A DNA stretch of 64,000 nucleotides. Source: Limnobaculum xujianqingii (GTDB taxonomy: Bacteria; Pseudomonadota; Gammaproteobacteria; Enterobacterales; Enterobacteriaceae). The stretch is from assembly GCF_013394855.1 (NCBI RefSeq), contig NZ_JABMLK010000002.1, forward strand, positions 1,612,001 to 1,676,000, in the 5' to 3' direction. Below, in pieces: positions 20,487 through 29,413 of the stretch. The notes under the pieces are model-generated. The model was not told the origin of the DNA. It did not search any database and saw only the letters and a program-made list of their open reading frames with translations. Both the position numbers and the translations under genes were made by a program. Position 1 is the first letter of the stretch. Each line of letters opens with the position of its first letter.

Positions 20487-22228
20487 GGTAATTGACGGTG
20501 AACCACGCAGTTATTGTCTGCACTGAGTATGCCTGTGGAACCCGAAAGTTTGAAGTCAGGTAACTGACTAATTTCTGAGAAGTGGTTCGCAAGTTCCCAA
20601 GCATCTGCTCCCATACCGTAAAGGCGAGCCAGGGTATAGTCGCTACTATATTTACTTGCACCTTGGGAAATTGCCGGAGAAAGCCCAACCAGCATTGGAA
20701 TTTCACTGAACTGAAGACCTTCCATCTCAAAGCGGAAATCCGGGCCGGCACTTGCCTGATAGCTACGAGAGCTGGCGTATAAACCGGCGGATTTAGAGGC
20801 TTTAGACATATCCAGCATTGGTTTAATCAACGCCAGTTCTGGTTGTGTTGCCACGATATAGATAGCATCCACCGGGCCACTGATCGTGCCGGTTACACCT
20901 GATGAAAGGGTAATTGGCTGACCTTCAGCACTCATACCGCGACCACCACTCAGAGCGTCTCTCAGACCTGTCTGGTTAGAGAAATATTGAACGCGAGCAG
21001 AATTACCACCAAACTGACTCCACTGATCGGCAAAGGCACGGGCTACGCGATCGCCGAGATTTCCACGTGGTGCGATAATCAATGGAGAAGTTTTACCCTG
21101 AGCATTGATATGGCGAGCGGCATCAGCGGCTTCATCTTCTGGTGACAGAGCGAAATAGCAAATATTTGGACGATCTGACAGCTTCTCTGGTTGATTCAGC
21201 GCCAGCATATTTAGCGTTGACGGTGACTGAGCCAGCTTTTCTACCTCAGTTTTGATTAATGGCCCAACGATAACTGATGCGCCGTCTTGTTCGGCTTGAG
21301 CCAGAAGCTCTTCTACAGGTTTACTGCCGGTATCGTAAACTTTGACCTGTGTACCAGCACCTGTAGTACTCAGTGATTTCGCCGTGTTAAAACCTTCCTG
21401 AATTGCCGGGCTGAACTTGCTGCCTGAGCCGGTCAGCGGTAGCAATAGCGCGATATTAGTAGCTGAAGTGTCAGCTTTTTGGAAACCTAATGCGCGAGCC
21501 AGTGGCGCAGGTAACATTTTAGATGCCGGGTGGCGACTGTAACGACTCTGCCAATCCTTAACCGCAGACTGAAGCATGCTGTTGTCTGCTTTATTGTTCT
21601 GGTAGGTTTGCAGCAATTCAAGCCACTCGCTGAGCGTATTTTCATTCGCATCAACATTCAGCGCGGTGAGCATTGGCATGGTAAACCGATTTAACAGGTT
21701 CCAGGTTTGATCGATAACCTTTTGTTTTTCACCTTCGGTGACCAGAGGCTCCAGATTAATATAGGCGCGTAATTGAGCTACCGGGTCACGGCCCTGATTT
21801 GCCTGTATTTCTACCCGATAGTAACGGGCTTTCTGTACGTCAGATAAGCCGTTGAGGTTAATGTTTTTTAGCCACTGGAACATACCTTTGCTATCCTGTT
21901 GCTTCGCAGCCAGCTCGGCACGTAACAGGAGTCGCTCTTGATCCTGAGCAACAGTCAGCATCTCGGGGAGTTCTTGTAGTATATTCAGCGCCTGTTTGGT
22001 GTCATTTTCCATAATCAGCGCGCGAATGGCTAACAGCTTCCAGTTTATCTGAGCATCGCCGTTGCTTTCGGCGGCGAGTTGCAAGTAGTGCGCTGATGGT
22101 TGAGTCAGTTCACCCTGAATACTGTTCTGTGAGTTATTTAAACTTTGGCATCCTACCAAAAACAGCGTAGCCAGTACTACTGGCAGAGCCTGGCTTGCCT
22201 TAGTACGAAGGTATGTAGTTAAACGCAT
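20444..22228 (-). CDS. lpoA: Penicillin-binding protein activator LpoA
   Basis: LpoA is the outer-membrane lipoprotein that activates PBP1a from across the periplasm. The 594 residues have a lipobox LVGC (Cys27), an N-terminal TPR-like helical domain (to about 250) and a C-terminal periplasmic-binding-protein fold (from about [13 protein letters not shown]). The ATG stands 63 bases from the divergent rsmI start, so the two promoters share this short gap. Confidence 0.95.
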   Translation of the reverse strand: MRLTTYLRTKASQALPVVLATLFLVGCQSLNNSQNSIQGELTQPSAHYLQLAAESNGDAQINWKLLAIRALIMENDTKQALNILQELPEMLTVAQDQERLLLRAELAAKQQDSKGMFQWLKNINLNGLSDVQKARYYRVEIQANQGRDPVAQLRAYINLEPLVTEGEKQKVIDQTWNLLNRFTMPMLTALNVDANENTLSEWLELLQTYQNNKADNSMLQSAVKDWQSRYSRHPASKMLPAPLARALGFQKADTSATNIALLLPLTGSGSKFSPAIQEGFNTAKSLSTTGAGTQVKVYDTGSKPVEELLAQAEQDGASVIVGPLIKTEVEKLAQSPSTLNMLALNQPEKLSDRPNICYFALSPEDEAADAARHINAQGKTSPLIIAPRGNLGDRVARAFADQWSQFGGNSARVQYFSNQTGLRDALSGGRGMSAEGQPITLSSGVTGTISGPVDAIYIVATQPELALIKPMLDMSKASKSAGLYASSRSYQASAGPDFRFEMEGLQFSEIPMLVGLSPAISQGASKYSSDYTLARLYGMGADAWELANHFSEISQLPDFKLSGSTGILSADNNCVVHRQLPWIQYRQGQLVPVK

Positions 22229-22291
22229 GCTGTATCCAATTTATTTATAATCTTGAGATCGTTAATATTAAACGGCCACCCGGATGAAACC

Positions 22292-23173
22292 ATGAGTCAA
22301 CACAATCAAGTCGCTATTCTATCCTCGACCCTTTATGTGGTGCCCACTCCCATCGGTAACCTTGGCGATATTACTCAAAGAGCGCTGGACGTACTGGGTA
22401 GTGTCTCCCTTATTGCGGCAGAGGATACCCGACACACTGGTCTGCTATTACAGCATTTTGCCATTAATGCACAACTTTTTGCACTGCACGATCACAATGA
22501 GCAATCTAAGGCAGACATTTTAATCACAAAATTGAAAGATGGACACAGTATAGCGCTTGTTTCTGATGCTGGTACGCCATTAATTAACGATCCGGGCTAC
22601 CATTTAGTACGTCGTTGTAGGGAAGAAAATATCCGGGTTATCCCGCTGCCCGGGGCTTGCGCGGCGATTACAGCCATGTCGGCGGCGGGCCTTCCTTCCG
22701 ATCGTTTTTGTTATGAAGGTTTTTTACCGGCTAAAACTAAAGCGCGTTGTGATGTGTTGCGTGATTTGGAAAATGAACCCAGAACACTGATCTTCTACGA
22801 GTCGACACATCGCTTGCTGGATAGCCTGCAGGACATGATCACCGTTTGGGGGCCACAGCGCTATGTGGTATTAGCTCGGGAATTAACCAAAACCTGGGAA
22901 AATATTTATGGCGCACCGGTGGGTGAATTGCTGGCTTGGGTGAAAGAAGATGAAGTGCGCCGTAAAGGTGAGATGGTATTAATTGTTGAAGGTTATAAAG
23001 CAGAAAACGAAAGTGAGCTTTCTGCTGAATCACTGCGTACGCTGGCACTGTTGCAGAAAGAATTACCGTTGAAAAAGGCCGCGGCTTTGGCGGCTGAAAT
23101 TCATGGTGTAAAGAAAAATGCGTTATATCGCTACGCGCTGGATCAACAGCAGGGCAAAGAGGAAGACGAGTAG
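22292..23173 (+). CDS. rsmI: 16S rRNA (cytidine(1402)-2-prime-O)-methyltransferase RsmI
   Basis: RsmI methylates the ribose of C1402 in 16S rRNA using S-adenosylmethionine. I chose the ATG at 22292, which gives 293 residues and the family start before [20 protein letters not shown]. The motifs [21 protein letters not shown] and [10 protein letters not shown] are those of the tetrapyrrole-methylase fold. It is divergent from lpoA, and rnpB follows about 85 bases later. Confidence 0.96.
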   Translation: MSQHNQVAILSSTLYVVPTPIGNLGDITQRALDVLGSVSLIAAEDTRHTGLLLQHFAINAQLFALHDHNEQSKADILITKLKDGHSIALVSDAGTPLINDPGYHLVRRCREENIRVIPLPGACAAITAMSAAGLPSDRFCYEGFLPAKTKARCDVLRDLENEPRTLIFYESTHRLLDSLQDMITVWGPQRYVVLARELTKTWENIYGAPVGELLAWVKEDEVRRKGEMVLIVEGYKAENESELSAESLRTLALLQKELPLKKAAALAAEIHGVKKNALYRYALDQQQGKEEDE

Positions 23174-23223
23174 TTTTTGCTAGTTACCAGCAGGAATTGA
23201 TCAAACCGTGTTGGTTTGCGTTC

Positions 23224-23252
23224 TGGCTTATTGTGGCTATCACGGGTATACT
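23224..23252 (+). promoter_or_regulatory. Probable rnpB promoter
   Basis: TATACT at 23247-23252 is a strong minus-10 box placed 8 bases before the RNA start. The matching minus-35 position (TGGCTT at 23224-23229, 17-base spacing) is poor. Confidence 0.6.
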
Positions 23253-23259
23253 CCGCGCC

Positions 23260-23632
<373 letters not shown>

Positions 23633-23646
23633 AATATCTTATATAA

Positions 23647-23678
23647 AGGCGCTTTATTTTAAATAAAGCGCCTTTTTC
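23647..23678 (+). terminator. rnpB terminator
   Basis: AGGCGCTTTATTT pairs with AAATAAAGCGCCT, followed by TTTTCTTTT. It closes rnpB 15 bases after its mature end. Confidence 0.9.
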
Positions 23679-23705
23679 TTTTGCTTAATTAGGGATTATT
23701 CGAAA

Positions 23706-24113
23706 TTACCAAAATCGATACCAGGGTTTTTGGTGAGGTTTCTTGAGAGGTAAAACACGATGTATCTCGTTGCTTTGAGCATCTGCCACAATGATATTGA
23801 GTGCAAGTGCCGTTTCAATGATAAAGGGGAGCACTTCCTCAACGCGTGAGAACGAAATAGCCAGCATCCCCATTTCATGACCGAAATTATTGATCATTGG
23901 CCCATCAGCCCACGGGCAATCATCGACTTCATCATCGCTACAGTCACATAAGCAGGAATAGCGAGCGGTTAATTTTTTATGCAGTTCCAGAAGAGCAGAG
24001 GATTTTTCTCTTTCATCATCATAATATTCCTCTCTGAGCTGGAAGATTTTCACCCAAGCCTGTTTGTCAGAATCGGGTAGCGGAACGCAGATCAGTTCGA
24101 CGGTATAACTCAT
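23706..24113 (-). CDS. Uncharacterised acidic protein next to the tethered PstS-like gene
   Basis: I do not recognise a named family. The 135-residue cytoplasmic protein is rich in Asp/Glu, carries a CLCDC-type cysteine group near residues 54-58 with another Cys at about 66, and holds the segment CPWADGPMINNFG. No signal peptide or membrane segment is seen. It has a strong GGAGG ribosome site. It lies 43 bases after the tethered PstS-like gene, so the two are probably co-transcribed. Confidence 0.7.
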   Translation of the reverse strand: MSYTVELICVPLPDSDKQAWVKIFQLREEYYDDEREKSSALLELHKKLTARYSCLCDCSDDEVDDCPWADGPMINNFGHEMGMLAISFSRVEEVLPFIIETALALNIIVADAQSNEIHRVLPLKKPHQKPWYRFW

Positions 24114-24156
24114 TTAAATAACCTCCATTGTCTTGAGTCGATAGCATGGCTCAGAA

Positions 24157-25629
24157 TTAGTGAGTTGCTCCGATAAGTACATATCCAACATCTTCTATTA
24201 GCTTTTGCCCTTGTGAGCTGAGGAACCAGTCCATTAGTTTTTGAGTATTTGCCGTGGGTTGACGGGCAGTAACCATATAAACGCTAACGCTAAACGGATA
24301 ACTGCCATTGCGAATATTTTCCGCCGTTGGCGCAATACCGTTAACCGATAATAGTTGTAGCCGATCGTTATGATTCATCTGGCTGGCGTAATAACGAAAT
24401 GAATAACCGAGAGCATTGGTCGTGTTTTGATAATTCGCTACCCGACGAATAATGCCGCCCATCCCTTGTGCCATCTCCGACTCCAGCGGTTTGCGCATGA
24501 CGGTATCTTGCATCACTTTGGCCAGCATGGTGGTTTGACTACCGGAACCCTCCGGTCGTTGGTAAGGGATAATATTGATATTTTGACCACCGACCGCCTG
24601 CCAGTTAGTTATCTGACCAGAATAGATAGCGCGTATTTGCTCAACGGATAAATTCTTCACGGGGTTATCTTTATGAGCGATAAATACGAAAGCCTCCCGC
24701 GCAAAAGGAATCATAGTTAGCGTCAGGCCATTTTCTGCGGCCAGTTTCTTTTGCTGTTCTGATGGCTGGGCAACAAAAATTAAGTCAGTTTCACCGGCAA
24801 TCAGAGCTTTGTATGCTTCCGGAGTACGACGGCTGCTGATATAAGGGGCCACTGAACTCTCATCCAATCCTTTATACAGCGCCTGAACTGCTGATGCGTA
24901 AACCGGATAGGCGGCAGTAGCACCATCAATTCGCGGCCAGTCTTTGTCGATAGCTATTGTGGCTGGTAAAGAAAGAGGTGTAAGCCGATTATCTTTGGTT
25001 TTAAACGGTGCATAGTCCCACAGGCTAATGGTTTCGTTAATGGTAATTTCACGGTTTTCTGTGACTAAATGGGTTTCACGCTGATAGCCCTGAAAGGCGA
25101 TAATAACCAGCAATACACCACATAAACTCAAAACAGGTAATCGGCCCCGGACGATTGTCGTCACTCTGCCCGATTTTTTTGCGCCAATGGCAAGACCTGA
25201 AGCAAAGCTGATATAGCAAACTACAGGCGTCAGAAACAGTATCCACAGGCTTCCGCTGAAAAAAGCAATAATGTTTGTTGCCATAAAGGGGATGAATAGA
25301 ATCATCAAATCGCCAAATAGCAGATGAGTAAAATCGCCTTTGCTGATAGCCATGACAATAGCCCAGGTTAATAGACAGTATATTAACGGAGCTAATACGG
25401 GCAGATAACGAGGCAGAAAGCTGGTTGGTAAATTCTTTTTCCGCGCCCACCAAAATCCTGGCAGAAAAATAACCAGTGACGCGAGAGCAATAACAATCAG
25501 AAAATTCGGAATCAACATGCTGATTGCAATGCTCGCTGCCTGAATCAGAACTGGTAGCCCAATCAGGGTAAGTAATAAGGTTTCTATGATATAGCGTTTA
25601 TTACTGACAGGTTTTTCCTGGTTGCTCAT
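24157..25629 (-). CDS. Membrane-tethered PstS-like substrate-binding protein
   Basis: The N-terminal ~180 residues form about six hydrophobic helices. The rest is a PstS-like periplasmic phosphate-binding fold (DGATAAYPVYASAVQALY near residue 240 and RPEGSGSQTTM near 360). PstS proteins are normally soluble with a signal peptide and sit in pstSCAB; here no permease or ATPase is nearby, so an ABC importer is not indicated. A sensing or scavenging role is possible but unproven. The 490 residues and the clear PBP domain make a real gene likely. The small acidic gene follows on the same strand. Confidence 0.8.
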   Translation of the reverse strand: MSNQEKPVSNKRYIIETLLLTLIGLPVLIQAASIAISMLIPNFLIVIALASLVIFLPGFWWARKKNLPTSFLPRYLPVLAPLIYCLLTWAIVMAISKGDFTHLLFGDLMILFIPFMATNIIAFFSGSLWILFLTPVVCYISFASGLAIGAKKSGRVTTIVRGRLPVLSLCGVLLVIIAFQGYQRETHLVTENREITINETISLWDYAPFKTKDNRLTPLSLPATIAIDKDWPRIDGATAAYPVYASAVQALYKGLDESSVAPYISSRRTPEAYKALIAGETDLIFVAQPSEQQKKLAAENGLTLTMIPFAREAFVFIAHKDNPVKNLSVEQIRAIYSGQITNWQAVGGQNINIIPYQRPEGSGSQTTMLAKVMQDTVMRKPLESEMAQGMGGIIRRVANYQNTTNALGYSFRYYASQMNHNDRLQLLSVNGIAPTAENIRNGSYPFSVSVYMVTARQPTANTQKLMDWFLSSQGQKLIEDVGYVLIGATH

Positions 25630-25768
25630 GAGGGACTTCCGTGTGGTGGTTTTGGGGATATTAACATTTAACCATATTGAATCACCTGGCGATGAAGTGC
25701 AAATTCCTCCCCATTCTCAAACTTCTGCGAACCATCCCCATAATCCAACATATTGAGCAGTAAGCATG

Positions 25769-25869
25769 TTGACCGGTTTGCGGTACAACTATACCGTGTG
25801 TTTGTTAACCGCTTTTTATGGGTTGGCTTAAAAAGCGAAACCCCGCAGTGCTAGGAACACATACGGGGT
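25769..25869 (+). promoter_or_regulatory. Promoter-like segment and two-hairpin leader of the small gene pair
   Basis: TTGACC at 25769-25774 and TATACC at 25790-25795 (15-base spacer) resemble a promoter. Two hairpins follow: CGCTTTTT/AAAAAGCG (25810-25837) and ACCCCG/CGGGGT (25840-25869). They lie directly upstream of the first small gene (25902) and could control its translation. A similarly spaced leader is common in small regulatory or toxin-type loci, but no family is identified. Confidence 0.45.
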
Positions 25870-25901
25870 CTCTGACCACAACGTTATACAAGGTAACTAT
25901 C

Positions 25902-26036
25902 ATGGCTATTAAGAAGCATACCCAAACTCACTCTGAATTTATACCTCACCCTCGATCCAGTTTCAGATCCGGATCGGAAAAACGATCCTCTGTTTCAGTA
26001 GATTATGCAGAAGCAGGAGGGCGCTATCATGCTTAA
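25902..26036 (+). CDS. Small basic protein of the tandem small-gene pair (44 aa)
   Basis: The 44-residue product starts MAIKKHTQTHSEF and is rich in Ser, His, Arg and Lys. It has an AAGGT ribosome site 7 bases before the ATG. An in-frame ATG at 25818 would lie inside the leader hairpin and is unlikely. The stop overlaps the start of the next small gene by 8 bases, which indicates coupling. Its function is unknown. Confidence 0.55.
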   Translation: MAIKKHTQTHSEFIPHPRSSFRSGSEKRSSVSVDYAEAGGRYHA

Positions 26037-26229
26037 TCTGATCGATTCTGCCCCCAACGATCCTCTGGAACTGGCGGAACAGTGTCTGGCGCTTGCCAGC
26101 GCGGTGCTCAAGGTTAATGAAGCATCAGTAAAGGAATCTTTGCAGTTTATTTTGCATGAAAAGATGGAGGCATTATTCCGAATGCTTTATAGCGCGGAAG
26201 GGGAGATAAATCAGCAGATTGAACCCTGA
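26029..26229 (+). CDS. Small acidic helical protein coupled to the basic one (66 aa)
   Basis: I chose the ATG at 26029, because AGGAGG lies at 26015-26020, over an in-frame ATG at 26005. The 66-residue product has an amphipathic-looking helical run (AEQCLALASAVLKVNEASV) and no membrane segment. It overlaps the preceding 44-residue gene. A basic protein coupled to an acidic one recalls toxin-antitoxin or adaptor pairs, but nothing in the sequence proves it. Confidence 0.6.
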   Translation: MLNLIDSAPNDPLELAEQCLALASAVLKVNEASVKESLQFILHEKMEALFRMLYSAEGEINQQIEP

Positions 26230-26246
26230 GTAATCACGTTATGCAA

Positions 26247-26269
26247 ATGGCCAGAGGTTATCTGGCCAT
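26247..26269 (+). other. Stem-loop after the small gene pair
   Basis: ATGGCCAGA pairs with TCTGGCCAT around GGTTA, 18 bases after the stop. It lacks a U-run, so it may be a weak terminator or an mRNA-end hairpin. Confidence 0.5.
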
Positions 26270-26276
26270 CATTGAT

Positions 26277-26296
26277 TATCAATCTATAGATTGATA
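26277..26296. promoter_or_regulatory. 20-bp perfect palindrome
   Basis: TATCAATCTATAGATTGATA reads the same on both strands. It sits about 78 bases upstream of the YidD-like start and may be an operator or part of its promoter. Confidence 0.4.
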
Positions 26297-26373
26297 TTTT
26301 CTGTATCACATCTTTTTGTTTTATATTATGTTTCTCTTTATGGGAAATGATTTCAGGGAAGGGACAGGATTTC

Positions 26374-26772
26374 ATGTTAGCCAGACAAATAGCGACAGGC
26401 ATGATTAAATTTTACCAACAGCGAATTTCACCCCATAAGGGCTTCTGTTGTGCCTATCGTTATATGACCGGCAAAGATTCTTGTTCAGGCTATGCACTAA
26501 AAGTGGTGCAACGTTGTGGCGTATTGGCTTTATTCAGTGCCATGCCGCGCCAGTTTATGCGCTGTCGTCAGGCTAACCTGCAATACATTTCAGGCATGGG
26601 AAATTGCACCGAAGAGCAAAATAAGCCAAATAAACCGAAGAAGCAGAGTCAATGCGGCCAGGGCTGTGGTGGGGTTAGTGAATGCATGGAGTCAGTGGGA
26701 AACATTGGCAAGTGTGATTGTGGTGGAGATGTAAGTTTGAGAAGGATTTTAGCCGCATTATTCAGGCGTTAG
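26374..26772 (+). CDS. YidD-like membrane protein insertion factor relative, cysteine-rich
   Basis: The core (FYQQRISPHKGFCCAYRYMT, about residues 14-33, then CSGYALKVVQRCG) matches YidD, a small membrane-associated protein linked to insertion of membrane proteins. It is longer (132 residues) because of a Cys/Gly-rich tail (CGQGCGGVSECME then CDCGGD). I chose the ATG at 26374 over 26347 because an AGGAT site fits it. True yidD lies beside rpmH-rnpA-yidC, and this gene does not, so it is a paralogue. Confidence 0.6.
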   Translation: MLARQIATGMIKFYQQRISPHKGFCCAYRYMTGKDSCSGYALKVVQRCGVLALFSAMPRQFMRCRQANLQYISGMGNCTEEQNKPNKPKKQSQCGQGCGGVSECMESVGNIGKCDCGGDVSLRRILAALFRR

Positions 26773-26822
26773 TTAGCGATATATCATCTCAGAGAGTGGA
26801 TATATCGCTCTGCGTTGAGATA

Positions 26823-26852
26823 AAAAAACACCGGGATTTCCCCGGTGTTTTT
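26823..26852. terminator. Bidirectional terminator between the YidD-like gene and torA
   Basis: CACCGGG and CCCGGTG with an ATTTC-type loop lie between a run of A and a run of T. The hairpin can end transcription from both converging genes. Confidence 0.9.
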
Positions 26853-26881
26853 GCATACAAATTGAGTAAATCTGTATCCGA

Positions 26882-29401
26882 CTATGCCCCCATCGGCACA
26901 TCATGCGCGGTGTTTTTAAGAACCGGCCCGGTATATTTCTCAATTTCCAGTTGAGCCATTTGGCCGCAGTTACCCTGAGCCAGACTGGATGAGCCAATAT
27001 CAAAGGTCAGGCAGTTAACGTTACCGTTTTTACATAAAGATTTATCTTCACCAGGATCGGCTGGATCGAACCAGGCACCTTCACTGATGCGTACTACGCC
27101 GATACGAATATCGTCGCTGACAATCGCACCCACCAGAATTTGCCCACGATCGTTAAATGCCCGAACCAGATCGCCATTTTTAATGCCGCGTTTCTCCGCA
27201 TCCTGCGGGTTAATCAGAATAGCTTCCCGGTCGGCTACCGCATGCTTCTCACGCAGTGGGGTGTTATCCAACTGGGAATGCAGCCGGTTGGTGGCGTGAG
27301 CAGTATTGAGGGATAGCGGATACTTTTCTGCTATCTCGGCTTTATACCACTCGTGCGGAGGCATCCAGCTTGGGTGGCCTTTACAGTCGGCATAATTCAT
27401 TTTGGCGATAGTATCGGAGAAGATCTCGATCTTACCGGATGGTGTACCCAGAGGATTCAACAGTGGGTTTTCCCGGAAATCGGCAAAACGCACCCATTGG
27501 GTATTGGCTTCCGGCACCGGGAAACGTACATAGTTATTGGATGCCCAAAACATATCAAACGGCGGCAAAGCCACTTTGGCATTACGGGCTTGCAGTTTCA
27601 TGTCGTCATACATACCTTTCAGCCATTGGGTTTCGTCTTTCCCTTCGGTAAAGGCATCGTGTACTCCCAGACGATCGGCTAAACCGGCAAAAATATCGAA
27701 GTCATTACGTGATTCGAACTGTGGCGGTACGCATTGGTGCATTGGGAACACGTACAGTTGAGAGTAATCGCCTCCCATCTCCAGATCGTTACGCTCATAG
27801 CTGGTGGTTACCGGAAATACGATATCTGCATGTTTTGCGGTAGCCGTCCAGTAAGGTTCATTTACTACGACGGTTTCTGCATGGCTGTATGCCTTGCGCA
27901 GATTATTGGTGTCCTGATGCTGATGGAATGGGTTACCGCCGGAAACGTAGATCATTTTTACGTCCGGGTAGGTCACTTTATTACCATTAAAATCAACGGT
28001 TTTACCAGGACTGGTTAAGCACTCGGCAATACGCGCCACCGGAATAGGTGTTGGTGCGTTTTTCGGTGCATTACCCGCAGAGATACCCGCAACAATACCG
28101 CCTTTAGCCGTTGGGCTACCGCCGGAAGAGTAGTGATAACTAAAGCCAAAGCCGCCGCCCGGTAGGCCAATTTGCCCCAGCATGGAGGCTACGGTAACCA
28201 GCATCCAGTGTGGTTGTTCCCCATGATGCTGGCGCTGTATGCCCCAACCACCCATAATCATGGTGCGATTTTTAGCCATATCACGGGCCAGCTGACGTAA
28301 GGTATCCGCTTTAATACCGCAAATAGCTTCAGCCCATTCAGCCGTTTTTTCCTCACCATCGGTTTTGCCCATCAAGTACTGTTCAAACTTATCGAAGCCA
28401 ACAGTATAAGTTTTAATAAAGTCCGGATTGTGTAATTTCTCTGTCAGGAGCGTATGGGCGATACCTAATAGCATGGCGCTGTCGGTATAAGGGTGAGGCG
28501 CAATCCACTCGGCGTTAACAAATTTAGCGCTGTCGTTATGCACTGGATCGATGCTGATAATGCGGGTGCCTTTCTTTTTCAGCGCTTCAAATCCGGTTTG
28601 ACCGTAGTGATCCGGCACGTTCCAGCTGTTTTTCAGAGTCACCATTGGATTACAACCCCACATCACAACCAGCTGGGTGTTTTCAATGACATTTGGCCAT
28701 GCGGTTTGCTGTTCATACACTTCCATTGAACCAACCACGTGGGTCATGATCACCTGTGCTGCGCCGGTTGAGTAGTCACCGGCATAGCCAAGAAAACCGC
28801 CGCTCAGGTTCATCAGGCGCTGTAGTAAGGTGCGGGAGTTGTGGAGCATGCCGACGCTTTTCCAGCCGTAAGAACCGGCATAGATTGACTGTGGACCGAA
28901 CTCTTTTTGCAGGCGAGCGATTTGTCCACTGACTAAATCCAGCGCTTTGTCCCAGCTAACCCGTACCCATTCATCATTGCCACGCAGTTCAGGATGACTC
29001 CCCGGACCATGTTCCAGCCAGCTTTTACGCACCATTGGATATTTGATGCGGTTTTTGGCATGAACCTGATAAGGCGCCATAGTAACCAGTTCATTAGGAT
29101 AAGGATCATCACTCACCGGTTGAACACCTACCATTTTGCCGTTTTCTACAATGGCTTCAAATGCGCCCCAATGGGCTGCGGTGAGAATACCTTTTTGTGC
29201 CTGACGCAGAGCCACAAACTGCGGTAATGCCTGACTGATGGCTTCTGCCAGCGCTGATTTCGGCCACAGGCCGCTCAGCAACGGTACTGCCGCCATAGCA
29301 CTGGTACCCAGTAAAAAACGGCGGCGGCTTAGTTTCAGCGGCTGTTGTTCAAACACGGACAGCTCATCAATGCTGCGATCTTCAGAATCATATTTTTTCA
29401 T
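26882..29401 (-). CDS. torA: Trimethylamine-N-oxide reductase, molybdopterin enzyme (TorA family)
   Basis: A periplasmic bis-MGD molybdoenzyme that reduces TMAO. The 839 residues begin with a Tat signal (SRRRFLLGTSAMAAV, residues 25-39) and contain the serine molybdenum ligand in AGDYSTGAAQV (Ser211). There is no N-terminal iron-sulfur cysteine motif, which fits the TorA/DorA/BisC branch. It follows torC by 12 bases, so electrons would come from the pentahaem cytochrome. torD, usually part of torCAD, is not here. Confidence 0.92.
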   Translation of the reverse strand: MKKYDSEDRSIDELSVFEQQPLKLSRRRFLLGTSAMAAVPLLSGLWPKSALAEAISQALPQFVALRQAQKGILTAAHWGAFEAIVENGKMVGVQPVSDDPYPNELVTMAPYQVHAKNRIKYPMVRKSWLEHGPGSHPELRGNDEWVRVSWDKALDLVSGQIARLQKEFGPQSIYAGSYGWKSVGMLHNSRTLLQRLMNLSGGFLGYAGDYSTGAAQVIMTHVVGSMEVYEQQTAWPNVIENTQLVVMWGCNPMVTLKNSWNVPDHYGQTGFEALKKKGTRIISIDPVHNDSAKFVNAEWIAPHPYTDSAMLLGIAHTLLTEKLHNPDFIKTYTVGFDKFEQYLMGKTDGEEKTAEWAEAICGIKADTLRQLARDMAKNRTMIMGGWGIQRQHHGEQPHWMLVTVASMLGQIGLPGGGFGFSYHYSSGGSPTAKGGIVAGISAGNAPKNAPTPIPVARIAECLTSPGKTVDFNGNKVTYPDVKMIYVSGGNPFHQHQDTNNLRKAYSHAETVVVNEPYWTATAKHADIVFPVTTSYERNDLEMGGDYSQLYVFPMHQCVPPQFESRNDFDIFAGLADRLGVHDAFTEGKDETQWLKGMYDDMKLQARNAKVALPPFDMFWASNNYVRFPVPEANTQWVRFADFRENPLLNPLGTPSGKIEIFSDTIAKMNYADCKGHPSWMPPHEWYKAEIAEKYPLSLNTAHATNRLHSQLDNTPLREKHAVADREAILINPQDAEKRGIKNGDLVRAFNDRGQILVGAIVSDDIRIGVVRISEGAWFDPADPGEDKSLCKNGNVNCLTFDIGSSSLAQGNCGQMAQLEIEKYTGPVLKNTAHDVPMGA

Positions 29402-29413
29402 TTCTGTTATTCC

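Noticed and set aside
24157..25629. Component of a Pst phosphate importer
   Set aside because: No pstC, pstA, pstB or phoU lies nearby and the binding domain is membrane-tethered by several helices.
25769..26296. Prophage remnant
   Set aside because: No phage-like genes, attachment repeats or integrase flank the small genes.
27087..29227. Several plus-strand frames inside torA
   Set aside because: They are antisense to the well-supported torA gene.
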